Positions 22,042 to 30,964 of a stretch of DNA of 33,252 nucleotides are shown piece by piece. The stretch's first letter is position 1. Every line of letters starts with the position of its first letter. Under the pieces are notes generated by a model. It was not told where the DNA came from. It made no database searches and saw nothing but the letters and a program-made list of their open reading frames with translations. Location of the stretch: positions 1 through 33,252 of the forward strand of contig JAOZVT010001048.1 in the NCBI GenBank assembly GCA_025869455.1. Direction: 5' to 3'. Both the position numbers and the translations under genes were made by a program. Source of the stretch: Prosthecobacter sp. (GTDB lineage Bacteria; Verrucomicrobiota; Verrucomicrobiia; Verrucomicrobiales; Verrucomicrobiaceae).

Positions 22042-22100
22042 GTGCCATTTTTGGCACAACTGCGCTGGCACTTGGCACTTTAGAGTGTAGATTGTGGCAC
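22042..22100. promoter_or_regulatory. Cluster of TGGCAC/GTGCCA hexamers upstream of dnaK
   Basis: GTGCCA-TTTT-TGGCAC (22042-22057), TGGCAC at 22066, 22073 and 22095. Confidence 0.4.
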
Positions 22101-22215
22101 TTTCAGAAACTGAGGAGCCAGCCTCCAGAGTGATTCACTAGAAGAGGTAAATAGCACGCAGTCTAGTTTGCTAGCCAGCAACCCTTGTTATTCCTGACCT
22201 TTTTGATTCGCTAAA

Positions 22216-24870
22216 TTACTTTTTAGAGAACTCCTTATCCAAGGCATCCAGATACTTTGAAATGGGGTCTGTACGCTCTGGGAGTTCCTTTTGTATGGTT
22301 TCGGGGAGTTTGAGATAATCCTCAAAAATACCAGACATGGACGGGGAACGATTGGCCTCATGCACATCCAAAAGATCCCGGATGGCATTACTTTTTTCCA
22401 CGGCGTTTTGAGTTCTTTCGCGCAGGCTGCGCAGACGCACATCCAGGCCTTTCGTGCGCCCTTTTAGGATGTCTTCCATCGCGGAAATGTAGTCTGCAAC
22501 GATGGGGCGGAAGAGGACGGCTCCACGATTTTGCAGAGCAGCTAGAGCATTTACATTTCGCACCATGATCTGATTGAGATCTTTGCGGTTTAAAATGGCG
22601 GCATAATCCTCAATGGGTATGGCCGCAGCGACAAGGGATTCGTTTGTAGGAGGCTGAGGTTTAGGTGGTGCTGGCCGTGGTTTAGGCTTGCTGACGACTT
22701 CTGGCTCAGGCTTGGGTTCTGGAGTGGGAGGTTCCTCCACTGGCATTTCTGCCTTTTCCTCGTTTTTTTCTTCTGAATGACTGCCGCCAAAAAGGTGAAG
22801 GCGCAGAGGCTGTCGTTTGGTTTTGTTTGTCTCAGCAGGAGCTGATTCTTCTTCCTTGGGTTCCTCAGCGGGGGCGGCTTCCTTCGGTTTTGGAGTTGGC
22901 TTTTTGTCTTCTTTGGGAGTGTCCTCAGATTTCTCTTTGGGCTCAGACTCGGCAGGTTTTTCTTCGATCTTCTTTTTTCCAAAGAGGCCAAAGAAGCGTT
23001 TTTTTTCCGTGGTTGCTGGCTCTTCTTCGACGGCGATTTCCTGATAGACGAAGGCGAAGATGGGGCGATTGGCCATCAATTGGGCGGCAATGGAGTCAGG
23101 CGCAGGAGATAAGGCTGCTTTTTTGTCCTGGGGGGCCGCTGGCGGTGCCTCTTCCGGCGTTTTTTCTTCCTTGTCTTTTTTACCGCTGCGGAACCATTTC
23201 AGAGGATTGAGCGACGAAGGTTTTTTCTCGGCTTCTGGCTCTTCAGCGGGCTTGGGTGCCGGTTCCTCTGCTTTGGGGGCAGGTTTCTTTTCCGCTTTGG
23301 GCTCAGGGGCACGGGGTGTTGGCTTCTCGGCGGGTTTATCCTCCGTTTGTGGCTTCGGTTCTTCGGGTACAGCGTCTTTAGGTTTTGGTTCATCTCCGAA
23401 CCAGCGATTGAAGAGGGGTTGACGATTAGGGGCCGTCGCGGCAGGGCTTGTTTCAGGTGGGCTGTCGGGCGAGGAGGCTTCAGAAGCACGGCCTTCTTCT
23501 TTAGGCATGGCGTTTTCGGATTCAGCCCGTGAGGCTTCTTCAATGGCGGCAGCGATTTCATCATCACTGCTGGTGCGTTTGGAGAAAGGATTCAGCCGAC
23601 TCATGATCCCGGGCTTTTCAGGTTCCACTGCTGCTGTGGGAGCCACGGCGGTCTCTTTCGGGGGCGCAGCTTTGACTTCAGGTTCTGGGGCAGGGGTAGG
23701 GGACGGGCGCGGTTTGGGGGTGCTTGGCTTGACCGTGGCCACGACGGGGCGGCTGCTGTGCGGGATCTCGCTGGGTTTTGCTTGGTAGCGGAAGGTGATA
23801 GCGTCCTCCAGGGCGGTCAGGGTGTCCTGTGTACTCAGGGGTTCGGCCATGCTCGGGCTGGCGAGGGTGGCAAGTTGGAGAGCCCACCATTTATTGAGGC
23901 TGGCTTCGCTGGAGGCAAAGTTGGGGAACCATTGATTGAGTAACTCCCTTTCTGTTCGGGGGTCGTTAGCCAGTGAATTGAGAAATTTCTCCATGCGCAT
24001 GCCGCTATCTGGCTGGTCTAAAAGAGCCAGGACGAGGGCGCAGCAAGAGGTCTGGTAGATGCTTTTAGAAAGGGCATCGTCAATGTCAGAGGCGGAGGCT
24101 TCAATGATCTCTTCAATGCCAAAGATTTTGCCGCTCTTGAAAATGGCGGCAAAGAGGGTGCTAGGACGGGCACGTTGACGGTAGTCCAGCGCCTCCATGA
24201 TCCCCAGGTAGAGCCAGTCTGGCAGAAGTAGCGATCGCTTGGCCGTGATCTCCTTTTGGTTGCGCAGGATGCGCTCTGCCAAGAGGGCGCGGATAATTTC
24301 TTTACGCAGGTCATTGGGATTGAGATCCTGGCGTAAATTGACATTCACCTGAATGTGAAAACCTCCCTGAGTGAGTTGGGAGATGATGGTGGAGACGGCT
24401 TTGTCCGCTTTGCGGGCACTTTCACCTGAGTTTAGCAGGACGATGATCGGCAGTGCCCAGGACTCCTTGCTATGAAGAAGCTTGCGTAATTCCAAGGCAA
24501 TGTCCTCGCATTTGCTGGAAAGTGCGCTGCGTAGGGTCAGCTCATCTCCGTGGACAATGAATTGGCCACTGGTGCTGGTGGAGGAGCCTGTTTTGGGCTT
24601 GTTCGCAGCAGGTAGGCCAGGGGTTGTGTTCAGGGCAGGTGGTGCGGTGGGGGCTATGCCATTTCCTGGGGGGAGGACCGGGGCACCAGGGATTGCTGGG
24701 GGAAAGTTGGGAGCCGTTTGCAACTGGCCCGGCAAAGGTGGTGCAACAGATAGGCCGGAAACGGGTGCTCCAGGTAACCCTGGCGGTGGCAGGCCGATGG
24801 AAGGTGGAGACTCCTGCGCACAAAGGCACGAGGCGACGAGAATAGAGACGAATGCAGCGGCGCGTGACAT
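22216..24870 (-). CDS. Large secreted protein with long Pro/Lys/Glu low-complexity region
   Basis: 884 aa ORF; signal peptide MSRAAAFVSILVASCLCA; Pro-rich N-term, folded-looking segment (GDELTLRSALSSKCEDIALELRKLLHS...), central EEPKPKP-type region, C-terminal helical segment. Confidence 0.75.
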   Translation of the reverse strand: MSRAAAFVSILVASCLCAQESPPSIGLPPPGLPGAPVSGLSVAPPLPGQLQTAPNFPPAIPGAPVLPPGNGIAPTAPPALNTTPGLPAANKPKTGSSTSTSGQFIVHGDELTLRSALSSKCEDIALELRKLLHSKESWALPIIVLLNSGESARKADKAVSTIISQLTQGGFHIQVNVNLRQDLNPNDLRKEIIRALLAERILRNQKEITAKRSLLLPDWLYLGIMEALDYRQRARPSTLFAAIFKSGKIFGIEEIIEASASDIDDALSKSIYQTSCCALVLALLDQPDSGMRMEKFLNSLANDPRTERELLNQWFPNFASSEASLNKWWALQLATLASPSMAEPLSTQDTLTALEDAITFRYQAKPSEIPHSSRPVVATVKPSTPKPRPSPTPAPEPEVKAAPPKETAVAPTAAVEPEKPGIMSRLNPFSKRTSSDDEIAAAIEEASRAESENAMPKEEGRASEASSPDSPPETSPAATAPNRQPLFNRWFGDEPKPKDAVPEEPKPQTEDKPAEKPTPRAPEPKAEKKPAPKAEEPAPKPAEEPEAEKKPSSLNPLKWFRSGKKDKEEKTPEEAPPAAPQDKKAALSPAPDSIAAQLMANRPIFAFVYQEIAVEEEPATTEKKRFFGLFGKKKIEEKPAESEPKEKSEDTPKEDKKPTPKPKEAAPAEEPKEEESAPAETNKTKRQPLRLHLFGGSHSEEKNEEKAEMPVEEPPTPEPKPEPEVVSKPKPRPAPPKPQPPTNESLVAAAIPIEDYAAILNRKDLNQIMVRNVNALAALQNRGAVLFRPIVADYISAMEDILKGRTKGLDVRLRSLRERTQNAVEKSNAIRDLLDVHEANRSPSMSGIFEDYLKLPETIQKELPERTDPISKYLDALDKEFSKK

Positions 24871-24885
24871 GCGGGCAAAAAGAGG

Positions 24886-25452
24886 TTACGGGAAACGGGG
24901 GTCGAGCACGAGCTTGTCCTGAGCGAGCTGGATCTGATTCATCTGAAACAGAGCTTGGATTTCCTCCTGGAGAACGGAAGACAATTTCTCAAAGGCTGGG
25001 GTCAAGGGGCGCAGCATGCCACGTGGCACTTCCAGGTGTCCATAACGCCCACCGACAACTTCGACCCGAAAGGTTTTTTCAAGGCGTTTGATCTGGAGAT
25101 CCACGGTGGCGGTCGTTGTATGTCCGTGAACGTCCCAAGCTAAAGTCGCGTGAGCGATTTCGGGTTCTAGTTCAATGGCGAGTCGGTCAAAGGTGATCCA
25201 TTTGCCCGCCGGAGAGCGGAGGGTTCCCGTGAGCACCTTGGCAAGGTGGCGATTTAACTCGGCCTCGCTGATTTCAAAAATGGCGGAGCGCTTGATCGCG
25301 GCTTGTTTCAAGTCATCCACGAACTCGCGTTGCCGTGCCCCCACTTTCACGGGCTCCACCTGAGGCAAAGGCATGGACCGATGTGCCACCCAAGCAGCGC
25401 CCGCTAAGGCGCTCAGAGCGATGAGAAGCAAGGAATGGAGAAGAAATTTCAC
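24886..25452 (-). CDS. Hypothetical membrane-anchored/secreted protein
   Basis: 188 aa, N-terminal hydrophobic segment MKFLLHSLLLIALSALAGAAWVA; 15 nt upstream of the next ORF in the same direction. Confidence 0.7.
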   Translation of the reverse strand: MKFLLHSLLLIALSALAGAAWVAHRSMPLPQVEPVKVGARQREFVDDLKQAAIKRSAIFEISEAELNRHLAKVLTGTLRSPAGKWITFDRLAIELEPEIAHATLAWDVHGHTTTATVDLQIKRLEKTFRVEVVGGRYGHLEVPRGMLRPLTPAFEKLSSVLQEEIQALFQMNQIQLAQDKLVLDPRFP

Positions 25453-25543
25453 GAACAGTCGGATGATGTATCAGAACCCCCACCTAGGGCAAGTGTAATG
25501 AACGAGGGTAGGGCGACACGGTGTAGTAGGGCAGACTCTCCAG

Positions 25544-25819
25544 TCACCTGACGATGCTGAACCCGCGCTGCCCCACCAGAGCAGGAATGACGGAAACCTC
25601 ACGCTCTTTGATCAGAGAGCCCAGATTGCTTTCGTCGATAGCCGCTAAAAATGCATCCAATTCAGCGGGATCATGAGACATGGCCTGGAGTTGGACCCGG
25701 CCATCGGGCAGGTTTTTTACGGAGCCAGTGACCTCATAGCCGGAGGCAATTTGTTTGGTGGAATAGCGGAAACCGACGCCTTGGACGCGGCCAGAGTAAA
25801 GCACTTGCTTGGCAATCAT
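25544..25819 (-). CDS. acyP: Acylphosphatase
   Basis: 91 aa; KQVLYSGRVQGVGFRYSTKQIASGYEVTGSVKNLPDGRVQLQA is the canonical acylphosphatase signature. Confidence 0.93.
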   Translation of the reverse strand: MIAKQVLYSGRVQGVGFRYSTKQIASGYEVTGSVKNLPDGRVQLQAMSHDPAELDAFLAAIDESNLGSLIKEREVSVIPALVGQRGFSIVR

Positions 25820-27282
25820 GGAGCGTCCTTGGATACCGTATTCAGTGTCGAACGCAAGGCCATCCCAAACTCGGCTGTAGCGGCATCCAGGAGTAGCACA
25901 CCCTGTCTGCCGCGATTGTGCAGCAGTTGGATGTGCCTTCCTTGATCCTGAAGGCTGAATTCTTCTGCAGAATCAACGGTGGCTTTCACATCATAACGTT
26001 GGAGCAACCAGTTCCGCATGGCTTTGAAAAAGGCGTCCGCATTTTCAGGCGTGAGCCATTGGGTCTGCCATGCCACATGATCACGCGGATGGTCTGGCGC
26101 GGCGTAGGCTAACAAACGATCTGACTGCCAGCCTCGGGCTCCTTGTCCCGCGTCTTCATCGCTATTGTAGGTGCGTAAGGCTGTGAAGATGACGAAACGG
26201 CCCAGGGAATCATCCCAGTAGGGCTCATCTCCATGAACCGTGATGCTGGGGAACTCTAGGTGGGTGGCAGGCAGGGCTTGGTTGTCCAGATAGCGCTCCG
26301 TTTCGATGATCTCCGTGCAGTCGAGAGGTGGGCGTGAGTAGGCGGCGTTAAGTTGGGCAAAGCCGCCTGCGCTGTGCAGCGTTTGGGCAAATTCAAACCC
26401 AGGCCGAAAAGGGAACATGGCCAGTTCTCTGAGAAAGACGGGCAGCGGCACTTCATTCAAGGGATGATCCGGGTCTTCTGCGGGCAGATCACTCGTCGGT
26501 GCGGCGGCTGGATTTTGCAGGCTGAACAAAAAGCGTGTCAGGCCCGCATCACCAGCTAGCAGCGCTTCGCGCGCCAGGCGCTCATCCGTGCTCAGTGAAC
26601 GGGTTCTTTCTTCCGGGAAGAGGGTGCTGCCAAATTCTCTGAGGAGTTGACCAACGGCGATGGCTAAGGGCCGATCTGGCGCTGGTTTGCCTGGAATGGG
26701 CTCCGCGTCGGTGACAAGTAGGGTGCGGCTTTCCTGATCATACCATCCGCCAATTTGACGAGCCCATAGAGCTGCACGGAGGGGCAGTGGGTCCACAGGT
26801 TTGTCAATCCAACCTAGAGCAGTCAAGGCCAGGGCAAAGCGTGGCGCTTCATCATTGGGTTGCTGCTGCCGCATCCAGGTGAGGATGGCTTTTTCTACTT
26901 CGGCCTGGGTTGCGCCCACAGTGGGGATGGGCAGCGCCTGGATTTGGCGAAATTTCATCATGTCGAGTCCCATGCCGACATAGTCAGGCGTCATATCCTC
27001 ATCCTCGTTGGCGACTGCGGGTTCCATTTTCGGGATACCTTTCATGCCCAGTGTGCCCAGTTTTTGCAAGAGTTGTGCGTTTTCTTCCTGCAGGGCACCT
27101 ACTTGCCCTTGGAGGTACTCCACCTGTCCTTCCATCAGTTTCAGCTGAGCCTGGAAATCTTCGGGTTCTTCAATAGCTTCCTTTTTTGTAGGTGTTGGTG
27201 ACTTTTGTGAAACAAAGACGCCTACTCCTGTTCCTAAAAGGATGAGGGAGAGCAAAATGACAATAGGGGAGGCTTTGACCAT
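25816..27282 (-). CDS. Hypothetical protein with N-terminal TM helix and coiled coil
   Basis: 488 aa; IVILLSLILLGTGVGVFV TM, then heptad-like AQLKLMEGQVEYLQGQVGALQEENAQLLQKLGTLG; stop overlaps acyP start (ATGA). Confidence 0.75.
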   Translation of the reverse strand: MVKASPIVILLSLILLGTGVGVFVSQKSPTPTKKEAIEEPEDFQAQLKLMEGQVEYLQGQVGALQEENAQLLQKLGTLGMKGIPKMEPAVANEDEDMTPDYVGMGLDMMKFRQIQALPIPTVGATQAEVEKAILTWMRQQQPNDEAPRFALALTALGWIDKPVDPLPLRAALWARQIGGWYDQESRTLLVTDAEPIPGKPAPDRPLAIAVGQLLREFGSTLFPEERTRSLSTDERLAREALLAGDAGLTRFLFSLQNPAAAPTSDLPAEDPDHPLNEVPLPVFLRELAMFPFRPGFEFAQTLHSAGGFAQLNAAYSRPPLDCTEIIETERYLDNQALPATHLEFPSITVHGDEPYWDDSLGRFVIFTALRTYNSDEDAGQGARGWQSDRLLAYAAPDHPRDHVAWQTQWLTPENADAFFKAMRNWLLQRYDVKATVDSAEEFSLQDQGRHIQLLHNRGRQGVLLLDAATAEFGMALRSTLNTVSKDAP

Positions 27283-27420
27283 GAGCTAGAATAGACGTGC
27301 GTTTTGCCCTGTCATGCAGGCGGTGAGGGGGGATTGTATGACACAACAGAAACTAAAATAAGATAGTGAGAAATCCCAAGCAGCAAAAAGTGTATAACCT
27401 TTTGCAAAGACTCACATCTA

Positions 27421-27462
27421 GCCAAGTTCGTTCAGTTGTTCATTCAAAGCAGAGAACTTGGC
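27421..27462. promoter_or_regulatory. 9-bp perfect inverted repeat upstream of the surface-protein gene
   Basis: GCCAAGTTC (27421-27429) N24 GAACTTGGC (27454-27462), ending 18 nt before the ATG at 27481. Confidence 0.55.
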
Positions 27463-27480
27463 CTTCCCTCCTAACCAAAG

Positions 27481-29556
27481 ATGAAACTGAAAACTTTTCC
27501 GACCTCAAACGTCATTGAATCTCTGGAAGCCAAATTAGCTCCAGCAGGAACTGTTGTATTAACCATTGCCGGTGGGATACTCACCATTACGGGTGATGGT
27601 GCCGACAATGGCATTCATATTACAGATGATCCCCTCAATGGTCAGTGGGACATCACGGATGCCTTGGCAGGAACCAATTTTGTGGTCAATGGCGTAGTCC
27701 AGGCCGCCCCTTTCAGTATCCAGGCTCAACAAGGGATCAAAGCGACTCTTGGAAACGGTAACGACTCCATCATCATTGCTGGTAGCAATACAGATTCAGG
27801 ATTTCTCCTCCCCAAAGGCATCAATATCAATTCTGGCGAGGGAAATGACAACTTGGACATTGGCACTTCGAGCAGTCAAAATTTGATTATCGGCGGAGCC
27901 TTCCAGATCAATATGGGAGGGGGCAATGACGCTTTTGATTTTAGCTCATCCGGTACCATCCTGGCCCCGGTTAAAATCTTGGCAGGAGCTGGCGATGACA
28001 ATGTGGACTTTGACGGTTCTAACACACAAATCCTGACCAAAGGCTTGAATGTAGATTTGGGCACTGGAGATGACGACTTCGATATCATCTCTAGCAGCTT
28101 TTCTCTGACAGGTGGCTCCCTCATCGTTAAAGCTGCGGGTGGTATCGGGACATCTCCAACTTTGAGCTTAGGCTCAACTGGCTTTGCTGCGGCAGGTTCG
28201 GTTAGTATCAGCGTTTTGGCTGGTGATGCTTCCATCGATATCGGTAATGGTTCTACCGATGTCATGCACTTTGGTGCTGGGTTGAAGGTTATCGGCGGTG
28301 CGGGTAATGATCTTGTGACTTTTGATTCTCAGATGCAGAGCAGCGGTGCTGTCTCCGTAGATCTGAAAGCGGGTAACAACACCTTAATCATGGATGACAA
28401 TTCCAGCCTCTTTGGCAGCACCTTTACCGTGAAGGCGCTGACCGGGGACGATACTTTTCACTTGGACCCAGGATATGCTCTTCAGCTTACAGGTCTGTTC
28501 AGTGTGAATCTGGGTTCCGGGGCTAATACCTTTCTTGCTAGTGCGGGCACTTCTGTAAATGTCGGTACACTCAGCTATGTCGGGACGACAGGTGTGGACG
28601 ATTTTAAGGTTTCTGGTGATACCTTCCACACCAACGGTGCTGCCAAATTACTGCTGGGGGATGGCGCTAACCTTCTCGATCTCAGCCCCACGACTTCTCT
28701 CTTTGTTGGAGGGGCGCTTAGCATCACCAGTCTCAATGGAGCCGATAACATTGACATCAATACTCCGCTGGCAAACGTGCTCGGAACTTTGACATTCAAA
28801 CTGGGATCCGGAAATAATGACGTGGATCTTTTGGGGGCTTCTTTGCGTGTAGGTGGAGCCTTGAGCTACGCTGGCGGCATTGATGGAGATAACCTTGATA
28901 GCAATAACGGTGAGCTCTTCGTCCAGCGTGCAGTGACCTTTAGTGGAAGCGCAGGTTCCAATGTTCTCTATCTCCGTCCAGGAACTGGTAGTGTGGGCTC
29001 CGTAAATTACATTGGCACCACAGGGCTTGATGGCATCGGTTTGGGGAATACGGATGGGGTATCCACCACCAATTTCAAAGTTAATGGTAATTTCTTAGCC
29101 AACCAGAGTACTGGCCTGGGTCAATTGTATGTCACTGACACTGTCCTCCAGGGAAACTTTACCTTTATCTCGGCTGATAAGGCTGGTGAGTCCATGCAGC
29201 TTCAGTTTAACCAAAGCGTCTTTAACGGAAATGTTACGGTGACAGAAGGTGCTGGGAATTCGCTCAATCTGTTAAACGATATGATCGTCCGTGGAAATTT
29301 CAGTCTCAATACGGGTGCAGGTGATAATCAAATTGGTGTGGATAATAGTGGGGCGACTACTAGCCTGAGTCGCTGGTTTGGAACGGTCAAAATCATTGCC
29401 GGAGCAGGTAACGATACCGTTCTTCTGGGGAGTAATCCTGTGGTCGCCAATGCAGGGAATGTCTTTTATAAACACGTCACGGTGAATCTGGGTACAGGCA
29501 CGGATAGTTTCACCCAGGGTAATAATACCTTTGTGGATGGCAGTACTCTTCCTTGA
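27481..29556 (+). CDS. RTX-like/beta-helical surface protein with LES-x-APA-type N-terminal motif
   Basis: 691 aa; NVIESLEAKLAPAGTVVLT start motif; many single GxGxDxUx-like turns (GNGNDSIII, GEGNDNLDI, GGGNDAFDF, GAGDDNVDF, GTGDDDFDI, GAGNDLVTF). Confidence 0.8.
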   Translation: MKLKTFPTSNVIESLEAKLAPAGTVVLTIAGGILTITGDGADNGIHITDDPLNGQWDITDALAGTNFVVNGVVQAAPFSIQAQQGIKATLGNGNDSIIIAGSNTDSGFLLPKGININSGEGNDNLDIGTSSSQNLIIGGAFQINMGGGNDAFDFSSSGTILAPVKILAGAGDDNVDFDGSNTQILTKGLNVDLGTGDDDFDIISSSFSLTGGSLIVKAAGGIGTSPTLSLGSTGFAAAGSVSISVLAGDASIDIGNGSTDVMHFGAGLKVIGGAGNDLVTFDSQMQSSGAVSVDLKAGNNTLIMDDNSSLFGSTFTVKALTGDDTFHLDPGYALQLTGLFSVNLGSGANTFLASAGTSVNVGTLSYVGTTGVDDFKVSGDTFHTNGAAKLLLGDGANLLDLSPTTSLFVGGALSITSLNGADNIDINTPLANVLGTLTFKLGSGNNDVDLLGASLRVGGALSYAGGIDGDNLDSNNGELFVQRAVTFSGSAGSNVLYLRPGTGSVGSVNYIGTTGLDGIGLGNTDGVSTTNFKVNGNFLANQSTGLGQLYVTDTVLQGNFTFISADKAGESMQLQFNQSVFNGNVTVTEGAGNSLNLLNDMIVRGNFSLNTGAGDNQIGVDNSGATTSLSRWFGTVKIIAGAGNDTVLLGSNPVVANAGNVFYKHVTVNLGTGTDSFTQGNNTFVDGSTLP

Positions 29557-29566
29557 TGCATCTCCG

Positions 29567-29603
29567 CAAGACTACCCTGCCTACATTCAGCAGGGTAGTC
29601 TTG
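29567..29603. terminator. Strong hairpin between convergent genes, possible bidirectional terminator
   Basis: CAAGACTACCCTGC - 9-nt loop - GCAGGGTAGTCTTG, perfect 14-bp stem directly after the 29556 stop; no clear U-tract. Confidence 0.65.
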
Positions 29604-29629
29604 TGGAAGGGAACGGTGGGAACTAAGCC

Positions 29630-30943
29630 TCAATAAACGAGATCTCGAAACTTCATCACCCTGTGGAAGGTGATCAGGTCTCCATTATGAGCCGAGTGGG
29701 ATTTTTCGTCACCACTACGGCTGAGGATGCATAGATCATCTCCATCGACACACATGCTCGCATAGTGCCGAGATTCCTTGGGGCTCGATCCGTAGCAAAC
29801 GAGACCCGCAAAGCACCAGTCCACCATGTTTTTGGAAAAGTGGAGGACCAAGCGTTGCCGTTCATTGTCGGGTGTGCCCCAGCGCGCTGGTGGCATGCGG
29901 TCTGCCCTGATCATGGAATCGGTGCTCTGTGTGCTTAGCAGCCAATAAAGCTTGGTCTGCTCATCCCAGAGTATATGGAAACGCATCTGACCGCCGGGAC
30001 ATGGGACATAGAGCATGGTCTTGCCAGAGGGCGCTTTAACCAAGGACGTGGTCATGCTGCCATCGTTATTTTCTTTTACCTGAGCAATGGCGGCATAATT
30101 TGTTAGCCCCGTATTTGCCCGCATCCAGAGGTGGAAAGTTTTTCCCTGGGGATCATACCAGAGGTGGTTAGGATCCGTAAACTGAACGACATTCGTTTCT
30201 AGCCAACCCAGCACAGACACACCACGCCCCTTGGGTGGAACTAAGTAGGTAGGTTTGTTCCGATCTGCCGGATAAAAGGGCACACCGAAATAGTCGCTTT
30301 TTTTGGCATCCCAGATGTCTTCAAACACCAGCTCACTGGCAAAGGTCCAGTTGTTCTTGTCAGTCAGGTCGGAATCCACATTGGCACGCATGAGCACAGG
30401 TGCCAAGTCTCCCACCTGCCAGCCCTGGATGCCGCGCTTAGGCGCATGTTTCTCCATGACCAAATAGACACACCCATTAGCAAAATGAACATTGCAGGCA
30501 GATTGGTGCCAGATGCCTTGATCGTTTAAAAACTTCCGCTCACTCCACGTAACGCCTTCATCGTCTGACCGGATGATGGCCACCTGTTTGCTCCGCCCAA
30601 GAATGTACAGAGATTTGCCAGCGACAAAGGGGCGGGCAAAGCTCATGTCAAAATTGGCCCGGTGGGTCCAAGTCTTGCCGCCATCATCACTGGTCAGGAT
30701 GCGCGCTTCACTGATGGCTTTTTGATTGGGCGCGACGACTTTACCTCCAGATGAGACCTCATGAGTGATCACCAGACGGCCCGATGGCAAACGGCAAATG
30801 CCCGGAGTATAACCATAGACATGTTTAGGGTCAGGAGATTTCCAAATAGTTACATAGTCCTGCGCCAAGGGCCGAACCTGTGCCTGCAAGGTGGCCCAAC
30901 CAAAGAGAGTGAAGATGAGCAGGGTGCCGACGTGATGCCTCAT
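29630..30943 (-). CDS. Secreted sialidase/BNR-repeat protein
   Basis: 437 aa; signal peptide; Asp-box motifs TSDDGGKTWTHR and RSDDEGVTWSER. Confidence 0.82.
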   Translation of the reverse strand: MRHHVGTLLIFTLFGWATLQAQVRPLAQDYVTIWKSPDPKHVYGYTPGICRLPSGRLVITHEVSSGGKVVAPNQKAISEARILTSDDGGKTWTHRANFDMSFARPFVAGKSLYILGRSKQVAIIRSDDEGVTWSERKFLNDQGIWHQSACNVHFANGCVYLVMEKHAPKRGIQGWQVGDLAPVLMRANVDSDLTDKNNWTFASELVFEDIWDAKKSDYFGVPFYPADRNKPTYLVPPKGRGVSVLGWLETNVVQFTDPNHLWYDPQGKTFHLWMRANTGLTNYAAIAQVKENNDGSMTTSLVKAPSGKTMLYVPCPGGQMRFHILWDEQTKLYWLLSTQSTDSMIRADRMPPARWGTPDNERQRLVLHFSKNMVDWCFAGLVCYGSSPKESRHYASMCVDGDDLCILSRSGDEKSHSAHNGDLITFHRVMKFRDLVY

Positions 30944-30964
30944 GTGTGAATTCGGGGGGCAGTT

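Noticed and set aside
22042-22100. Sigma-54 promoter (TGGCAC-N5-TTGC)
   Set aside because: TGGCAC boxes are present, but no GC element occurs at the required GG-N10-GC spacing on either strand in this cluster.
22165-22200. TTGCTAGCCAGCAA small palindrome upstream of dnaK / downstream of the 22216 ORF
   Set aside because: Only a 5-bp stem without a T-tract; too weak to call a terminator.
22590-23567. Alternative-frame ORFs within the 22216-24870 gene
   Set aside because: Shadow ORFs of a Lys/Pro/Glu-rich repeat-like coding region; no start context or domain support.
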